DNA of 46,793 nucleotides, taken from NCBI GenBank assembly GCA_963542695.1, contig CAUTYX010000012.1, positions 1-46,793 of the forward strand. Direction: 5' to 3'. Within the stretch, counting starts at the first letter, position 1, and each line of letters starts with the position of its first letter. Source of the stretch: RUG100 sp963542695. GTDB taxonomy: Bacteria; Bacillota; Clostridia; Peptostreptococcales; Anaerovoracaceae. Positions 42,465 to 46,793 of this stretch are shown piece after piece. Under the pieces are notes generated by a model that was given only the letters and a program-made list of their open reading frames with translations, was not told the origin of the DNA and made no database searches. A program made the translations under genes and the position numbers.

Positions 42465-42504
42465 AAATCCTCAACTAACTACACAGGTATCTATTTGAGG
42501 ATTT
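42465..42504. terminator. Terminator-like inverted repeat
   Basis: AAATCCTCAA (42465-42474) and TTGAGGATTT (42495-42504), perfect ten-base arms, 20-base loop, about 50 bases after the ToxN remnant stop. Confidence 0.6.
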
Positions 42505-42774
42505 CGTTGTATTTATCAATTCTTTTTCTAGCGTTATTGAACACCTATGAACTTGAAAGACGATCATTAGTACATTCAGCTTGGTCATCAGCTTCATCTA
42601 GTTTTATCTTTATTCCAATGAATTCTATATTTGAACCGTGGATAATTTCATTATAGGTTCCGGTTATGGCTGAGGCGAAATTTTGATTTTATGAACTAAC
42701 AAACTTATGATTACTGTTAGGTCTTCGAAGCTGGCAGTATATGGAAGTGCTAGAAAAAACAATAAAACTTATTA

Positions 42775-42823
42775 AGCACAAACTTGTTGAACAGGAAACA
42801 AGTTTGTGCTATATTGTTTCCTG
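42775..42823 (+). promoter_or_regulatory. MarR autoregulatory promoter with two overlapping palindromes
   Basis: Promoter TTGAAC (42787-42792), 17-bp spacer, TATATT (42810-42815). Palindrome 1: AGCACAAACTTGTT (42775-42788) and AACAAGTTTGTGCT (42797-42810), perfect 14-base arms. Palindrome 2: CAGGAAACAA (42792-42801) and TTGTTTCCTG (42814-42823), perfect 10-base arms. Together they cover the whole promoter, as expected for a repressor operator. Confidence 0.75.
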
Positions 42824-42841
42824 TGAAACGAGGTTAGAAGT

Positions 42842-43294
42842 ATGAAAGAGTTATTATTATTGTTTGGTGAATATCTGGAGAAACAAGATGTTTTATCTAA
42901 ACTTACAGAGGTAGAGAAATTACATGATCTGGGATATTCAGAAATACACACGATTGTCGCAATACAGGAGCTGGATGATGCGAATGTAACTGCTATTGCT
43001 GAAAGAATGCATATGACTAAGGGTGCAATCAGTAAGATTATAAAGAGATTATCAGCATTGGAAACAATAGAAACTTATCAGAAAGATGATAATAGGCAGA
43101 AAATCTTTTATTCTCTAACGGCAAAAGGAATCGCTTTATATGAAGAACATGCCAAGAGGCATTCATTATGGATAAAGCGTGATCAGGCATTTTTAGCAAA
43201 ATATTCAAAAGCAGACCAGGAAAAAATCAGAGAGTTCATGTCCGATTTTAATTTGTATTTAGATGAACAGATAAAGGATCTTGAAAATAAATGA
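42842..43294 (+). CDS. MarR family transcriptional regulator
   Basis: 150 residues, full length. The winged helix-turn-helix is clear: YSEIHTIVAIQELDDANVTA, then IAERMHMTKGAISKIIKRL and the wing YQKDDNRQKIFYSLTAKG. N- and C-terminal helices form the dimer. Its stop overlaps the start of the EamA transporter gene (ATGA), so it most likely represses that operon and itself through the palindromes upstream, and is relieved by a small ligand. Confidence 0.93.
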   Translation: MKELLLLFGEYLEKQDVLSKLTEVEKLHDLGYSEIHTIVAIQELDDANVTAIAERMHMTKGAISKIIKRLSALETIETYQKDDNRQKIFYSLTAKGIALYEEHAKRHSLWIKRDQAFLAKYSKADQEKIREFMSDFNLYLDEQIKDLENK

Positions 43295-44187
43295 AAAATA
43301 AACTAAGCTTAGCACTTCCTGTTATCGCAGGCGCATTGTGGGGGAGTGTAGGTATATTTGTCAGAGGATTTACAAAAGCGTGTATTGATAATGTATCAAT
43401 TCTTGCAATGAGAGTTTTATTTGCGGCAATACTGATGTTTATTATTATCGCAATAAAAGATAGGTCTTTGCTAAAAATAAAGTTGAAGGATCTGTGGGTA
43501 TTTGCATGTGGTGGCATTGTAGCAGTGTTTGGTATGAATTTTTGTTACAACAATGCAATAAATACCCTGTCATTATCTTTGGCCGGAGTTCTTCTTGCTC
43601 TTTGCCCTGTATTTGTTATGTTTCTTGCGGCAATATTATTTAAAGAAAAGATTACGCTTCGCAGCATAGTATGTATGATTTTTGCACTTTTGGGTTGTAC
43701 ATTGGCGAGTGGAGTAATTGGTGGTGAAAGCATAGCATTTTCAACATCAGGTATAATGTTTGGTATTGCTGCAGCTTTCTTTTATGGTTTAACAAGTATT
43801 TTTTCGAAGATAGCAATGGAAAAGTAATATAATGCTTTAACTATGACATTGTATAGTATGTTTATATTGGCTGTTGTTCTTTTACCATTTGCAAAATGGA
43901 ATGCAGTTTTCGAATATGCAAGTGCAGCGCCAGCAAACAATATTATTTTCATTTTATTGCATTCACTTTGTACAGCAGTGCTTCCGTATCTCATTTATAC
44001 TTCTGCCTTATCTAGTGTTGATGCTTCATTAGCCTCTATACTCACAGCAGGTGCAGAACCTTCAGCTGCAATGATATTTGGTATGATATTTTTTGCAGAA
44101 ATGCCAACCGTGTTGTCAACCTTAGGTTTAGTTATTACAATAGCAGCATTGACATTTTTGGTCATGCAGCCCAAAAGAAACAATTAA
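43291..44187 (+). pseudogene. EamA/DMT family transporter interrupted by a stop codon
   Basis: One reading frame of about 298 codons with ten hydrophobic helices, the usual DMT size, broken once by TAA at 43825-43827 after AMEK in the middle of the second half. Downstream the same frame continues with YNALTMTLYSMFILAVVLLP to the family-like end (ALSSVDASLASILTAGAEPS, MIFFAEMPTVLSTLGL). Both EamA repeats begin with the GALWGSVGIFVRGF-type motif. It would export amino acids or drugs. As written only half a transporter is made. Confidence 0.85.
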
Positions 44188-44296
44188 GAAAATTGGAATT
44201 CTATCTCATTACTAAATATCTATGAAAATCAATGGAGTTGCTTCGGTGGTTTCTTTTTATTAGGCGATAATACATATGTGACAAAAGAATAAAAAA

Positions 44297-44360
44297 ATAG
44301 AAAGCCATCTGGTAGAATAAGTTTTACCAACAAAACCAAAATATCAGGGAGGCTTTCTAT
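44297..44360 (+). promoter_or_regulatory. Stem-loop covering the transposase start
   Basis: ATAGAAAGCC (44297-44306) pairs with GGCTTTCTAT (44351-44360), which includes the ribosome-site edge and ATG at 44359; an inner TGGTA/TACCA stem is inside. Such stems hide the start codon in transcripts entering from outside and are common in insertion sequences. Confidence 0.6.
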
Positions 44361-45028
44361 GAAAATAAGTATAACCGAAGAAATGAGATTTCGCCAGAGG
44401 GTTGTTGAATATGCGATAAAAAATAATAACAATGCAATGGCAGCAAGAAGATACGATACAAGCAGACAGCAGGTTCAAAGATGGCGAAGAAAATATGATG
44501 GAACCGTCCAATCCCTTGCTAATAAATCAAGACGCCCTCATAGTCATCCCAATCAACATATAGAAGAAGAACTTGAACTATTACGTAAAAAATACCAATA
44601 CCATAAGCATGAAGGTCTTGGACAAGTATATCGAAAATGTATGGATGCTGGATATACGCGTAGTTATGAATCTATGTGCAAACAGCTAAAGAAACTAAAA
44701 AACTACGAAAAACCAAAGAAAATAAGCTATCCAAAAAGTAAATATACACCATTAAAAGGAACCTATCCGGAATATATTTATCCAATCAATTATGGTTATG
44801 TTGAAGGAATAATCGTTCCTGATGAAGAAGAACAAGATGTGTATATATTTGGTGTTGATAAAGCAGTAGATGAATATGAGGGAGAGTTAATTGTAGTTAT
44901 CAAAAGGGAAGACAACGTTGAAGAAAAATGGGTTGTTGCTCCAATAGGAGCAACAATTTACAGTAGAAGAAATTGAAGAAGCTATTAAATTTCAGGAGAA
45001 ATATTTCAAGTCTCATATTTCAATGTAA
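44359..45028 (+). pseudogene. Chimera: IS transposase N-terminus fused in frame to inorganic pyrophosphatase-like C-terminus
   Basis: Residues 1-135 are the N-terminal part of an IS3/IS481-type transposase: helix-turn-helix (NNAMAARRYDTSRQQVQRWR), LANKSRRPHSHPNQH, HKHEGLGQVYRKCMDAGYTR and ISYPKSKYTPLKG. No DDE catalytic domain follows. From about residue 136 (base 44765) it becomes a small inorganic pyrophosphatase-like protein (IYPINYGYVEGIIVPDEEEQ, DVYIFGVDKAVDEYEGELIV, VIKREDNVEEKWVVAP). The frame as written ends at 44976, but one A fewer near 44955 lets it run on as FTVEEIEEAIKFQEKYFKS to TAA at 45028, the natural-looking end. Junction lies where both families share PL-x-G-x-YP, so short homology could have joined them. 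Confidence 0.7.
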
Positions 45029-45371
45029 TCATTAAATCCCATCTTGTATAATAAATAGTCCTCCTGAATGGATAGAAAAATAAGTATCTGAAAGTATTGA
45101 TAATACTATACGATTTAACATCCGGGGTTTCGTGTCATAATAAAGACACAGGCAAATAGTCAAGTAAATACAAGGATTTTAGAGTTTCTACCAATGCAAA
45201 AAAATCAAAAATAGAATTTTATTGAGGTAAACATGGTCAAAATAAGATATGTCGAAAATAAAACTGAGAGTTAAAGTGTATAAATAATGGGAGTTTAAAA
45301 TTTTAAAACTTGGTAGTTAAAATATATAAAATGTGAGAGTTGTGATATATAATATATCTAGGAAGATGATT
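45029..45371. other. AT-rich gap with tandem repeats (343 bp)
   Basis: No gene I can support. A 13-codon frame (45234-45275) with GAGGTAAAC before its ATG ends inside the first repeat. A small hairpin GTGTC/GACAC lies near 45135-45152. The end is filled by four 23-bp repeats. Confidence 0.55.
45268..45359 (+). repeat. Four tandem 23-bp imperfect repeats
   Basis: Units at 45268-45290, 45291-45313, 45314-45336 and 45337-45359, each starting (G/T)AGTT and having a TATATAA-like centre and, in the first three, a G-rich end (TGG, TGG, TGA). The array stops 12 bases before the next ATG. Strict 23-bp phasing (about two helical turns) suggests a multi-site operator; a repeat RNA is an alternative. 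Confidence 0.7.
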
Positions 45372-45584
45372 ATGAAACACTATTTACCTAGGTTAGTCGA
45401 TAAATCACTGAAAGACGAATTAGAAGCTTTTTGAGCAGTTTTAATAGACAAACCAATTTTCAAGAGAATGGGGAATATAAAACGTATCACCTATGTAAAC
45501 CATAAATTTGACGAAGATCATATTGTGGATATTGAAATCAAAGGAATCTATAAGGATATTTTTGATATAGGAATAGATGGATAG
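45372..45584 (+). pseudogene. DUF4143-type AAA ATPase remnant
   Basis: ATG 45372 with AGGAAG upstream opens MKHYLPRLVDKSLKDELEAF, then TGA at 45432, then AVLIDKP in the same frame. Intact DUF4143 ATPases start in just this way and continue F-GAVLIxGPKxxGKT, so a GGA to TGA change at 45432 explains the stop. After AVLIDKP the sequence no longer matches: the Walker A and the rest are replaced by a short stretch (GNIKRITYVNHKFDEDHIVD and DIFDIGIDG, stop 45582-45584) that I do not recognise, so a deletion has joined the start to the tail of something else. Confidence 0.6.
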
Positions 45585-45607
45585 ATTTGAATTTCCAGAG
45601 GATGAGT

Positions 45608-46174
45608 ATGAGTAAAAAATTAGAAGAAATGAGCTTAAAAGAACTTTGGCAACTGTTTCCGATATTTTTAGTCGAACATAATAAAGAGTGGACACAATGG
45701 TATGAAGAGGAAAGAAGAATAATTTTATCATTAGTGCCAAATAAAAGTATAAAAAGAATATCTCATATTGGTAGTACAGCTATTTTAGGAGTATGGGCAA
45801 AAAATATTGTTGATATATTGATTGAAGTAAATGACAAGGCGGATTTAGATATTGTCAAAAATATTCTCATAAATAATGGTTGGTTATGTATGAATATGAA
45901 TGAAACTCGCATCACGTTGAATAAAGGATACACAGAACAAGGTTTTTCAGAAAAAGCATTTCATCTTCATATTCGTATTATTGGAGATAATGATGAACTG
46001 TTTTTTAGAGATTATTTGAATGAACATAAAGAAATAGCTAAAGAATATGAAACTTTAAAACTATCTCTTTGGAAAAAATTTGAATATGATAGAGATGGAT
46101 ATACTAATGCAAAAACGGATTTTATCAACAAATATACGGATTTGGCAAAAAGTGAATATGAAGGAAGATATTAA
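45608..46174 (+). CDS. GrpB family protein (nucleotidyltransferase fold)
   Basis: 188 residues, full length for the UPF0157/GrpB family. The landmarks are VEHNKEWTQWYEEERRIILS, IKRISHIGSTAILGVWAKNIVDI (the HIGSTAV-x-G-x-x-AKPIIDI motif with slight changes: W for L and N for P) and FHLHIRIIGDNDE, FFRDYLNEHKEIAKEYETLK. Pol-beta-like nucleotidyltransferase fold; biological role unknown, sometimes fused to CoaE. ATGs at 45602 and 45608; AGAGG abuts the first and is 6 bases from the second, so 45608 is preferred. Confidence 0.85.
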   Translation: MSKKLEEMSLKELWQLFPIFLVEHNKEWTQWYEEERRIILSLVPNKSIKRISHIGSTAILGVWAKNIVDILIEVNDKADLDIVKNILINNGWLCMNMNETRITLNKGYTEQGFSEKAFHLHIRIIGDNDELFFRDYLNEHKEIAKEYETLKLSLWKKFEYDRDGYTNAKTDFINKYTDLAKSEYEGRY

Positions 46175-46211
46175 ACAAAATTTGAAGTTGTCAATTAGTC
46201 AGGAGAGTGAA

Positions 46212-46749
46212 ATGAGCAAACCAAGTGAGAAAGAACGTATAGACGAGGCAATTGAGATATGTAAAAATAATCCACGGGAGCAAACATTTTTTGATGTTTA
46301 CTATAGTGATGTAAGGGACCAGGTTGATGACTGCTTAAAAAAGTTAAGTAAAATACGTGGTTATAATGATGAAAAGATTGAATACAAAATTGTTGATGTT
46401 GATTTAACACAAAAAAGATCAGTAAATGAAAAAGGCGAGTGTTTTTTTATACAATTTACTGATGATGGTTATGTTGTTGTAGTGGGGGCTGGTTATGATT
46501 ATGGAATGTCAAAAAATGATAGATGCCTGAATGTAAAAATTATCAATAAATTGGATAAAAAATGGAGCAATAAGGCAATATTAGTATTTGTGAAAGGCAT
46601 TAAGCCTGTTAAAGGACATTGTGGAGAGGGACCTGATGACTGTAAACACTTATTACAGTGTAGAAATGGAGTGGAAATGTATTTAGGAGAATATATTGAG
46701 AGAAAAATACCAATACTCAACCTTTATTCGCACAAGAACTATCATATAT
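46212..46749 (+). CDS. Unrecognised protein, 3' partial
   Basis: ATG 46212 preceded by AGGAGAGTGA opens at least 179 codons without a stop until the adapter at 46750. The product begins MSKPSEKERIDEAIEICKNN and contains a strand-rich centre (CFFIQFTDDGYVVVVGAGYD) and a cysteine/histidine cluster (GHCGEGPDDCKHLLQC). No signal peptide or membrane helix. AT-rich like its neighbours. I do not recognise the family. The natural C-terminus is outside the window. Confidence 0.65.
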
Positions 46750-46793
46750 CTGTCTCTTATACACATCTGACGCTGCCGACGAAGCTAGAAGTG
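46750..46793 (-). other. Illumina Nextera adapter, inverted copy (artefact)
   Basis: Bases 46750-46782 are the reverse complement of the adapter at 14-46, starting with the mosaic end CTGTCTCTTATACACATCT; bases 46783-46790 (AGCTAGAA) are the reverse complement of the same eight-base index. Not genomic. Confidence 0.97.

Larger units (their letters stand above)
42414..42841. other. AT-rich intergenic gap (428 bp)
   Basis: Contains a terminator-like inverted repeat (42465-42504) and the MarR promoter region (42775-42823). Between them (42505-42770) I see only a minus-strand open stretch of about 40 codons (around 42556-42660, including IHGSNIEFIGIKIKLDEADD) without a start; it may be a gene remnant. 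Confidence 0.5.

Noticed and set aside
45268..45359. A CRISPR array
   Set aside because: The 23-bp units are directly adjacent with no spacers and are only imperfectly alike; no cas genes are present.
45441..45740. Minus-strand 99-codon frame
   Set aside because: It overlaps the start of the GrpB-family gene and the ATPase remnant in antisense and has no recognisable feature.
1..46793. Terminal inverted repeats suggesting a linear plasmid or phage
   Set aside because: The repeats are sequencing adapters with an index, not biological ends.

Overview
The window looks like a contig from a low-GC, strictly anaerobic Gram-positive bacterium of the class Clostridia. The support is a monomeric [FeFe] hydrogenase, a MurT/GatD lipid II amidation pair, a CIRCE (HrcA) operator, a perfect cre-consensus operator, clear AAGGAGG-type ribosome binding sites and clostridial-type regulators. 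I cannot name a genus. Both ends are artefactual: bases 1-46 and 46750-46793 are the same Illumina Nextera adapter in opposite orientation, so native DNA runs from about 47 to 46749.

Layout. 47-884: 3' part of a frameshifted Schlafen/AlbA-type ATP-binding protein, AT-rich. 1259-4005: LOG-family hydrolase, cation diffusion facilitator, DsrE-like protein and flavodoxin-fold reductase. 4077-6911: Asp/Glu-racemase-like gene (frameshifted) and DapA-family aldolase, divergent from a LysR regulator. 7172-10427: WYL regulator, then a MATE exporter divergent from a MerR regulator, with a MerR-type 19-bp-spacer promoter between them. 10487-12888: CIRCE operator and a lon gene carrying two frameshifts. 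13242-15053: AraC regulator with a long C-terminal extension. 15170-19727: tightly overlapping operon of a VWA/pseudo-metallopeptidase protein, a MoxR AAA+ ATPase and a cytoplasmic LRR protein. 19871-22312: sigma-70-like protein with a C-terminal membrane anchor, a small membrane protein and hisD. 22407-26242: LacI/CcpA-type operators, then a GltD-like flavoprotein and an [FeFe] hydrogenase. 26417-33642: TrmO, a queuosine-precursor transporter behind a terminator-bearing leader, a 26-residue membrane peptide, HAD phosphatase, MurT, GatD, adenine deaminase and a small membrane protein. 33852-37808: two-component system plus two-gene ABC transporter. 37879-39916: two surface/structural proteins of unknown role. 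40064-42006: aldo/keto reductase and PhnB-like protein.

From about 42010 to the end the DNA is visibly more AT-rich and decayed: a ToxN/AbiQ remnant, a MarR regulator with an EamA transporter broken by a stop, a transposase fragment fused in frame to a pyrophosphatase fragment, four tandem 23-bp repeats in front of a broken DUF4143-type ATPase start, a GrpB-family protein, and an unrecognised gene that runs off the end.

The most interesting intact module is the VWA-MoxR-LRR operon, which has the layout of a chaperone-like or conflict system with an LRR recognition partner. A recurring theme is one-base gains or losses of A in short A runs: in lon (twice), the racemase, the secreted protein, the ToxN remnant, the pyrophosphatase tail and probably the first gene. 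Either the assembly carries systematic indels or this genome is losing genes; raw reads would decide.
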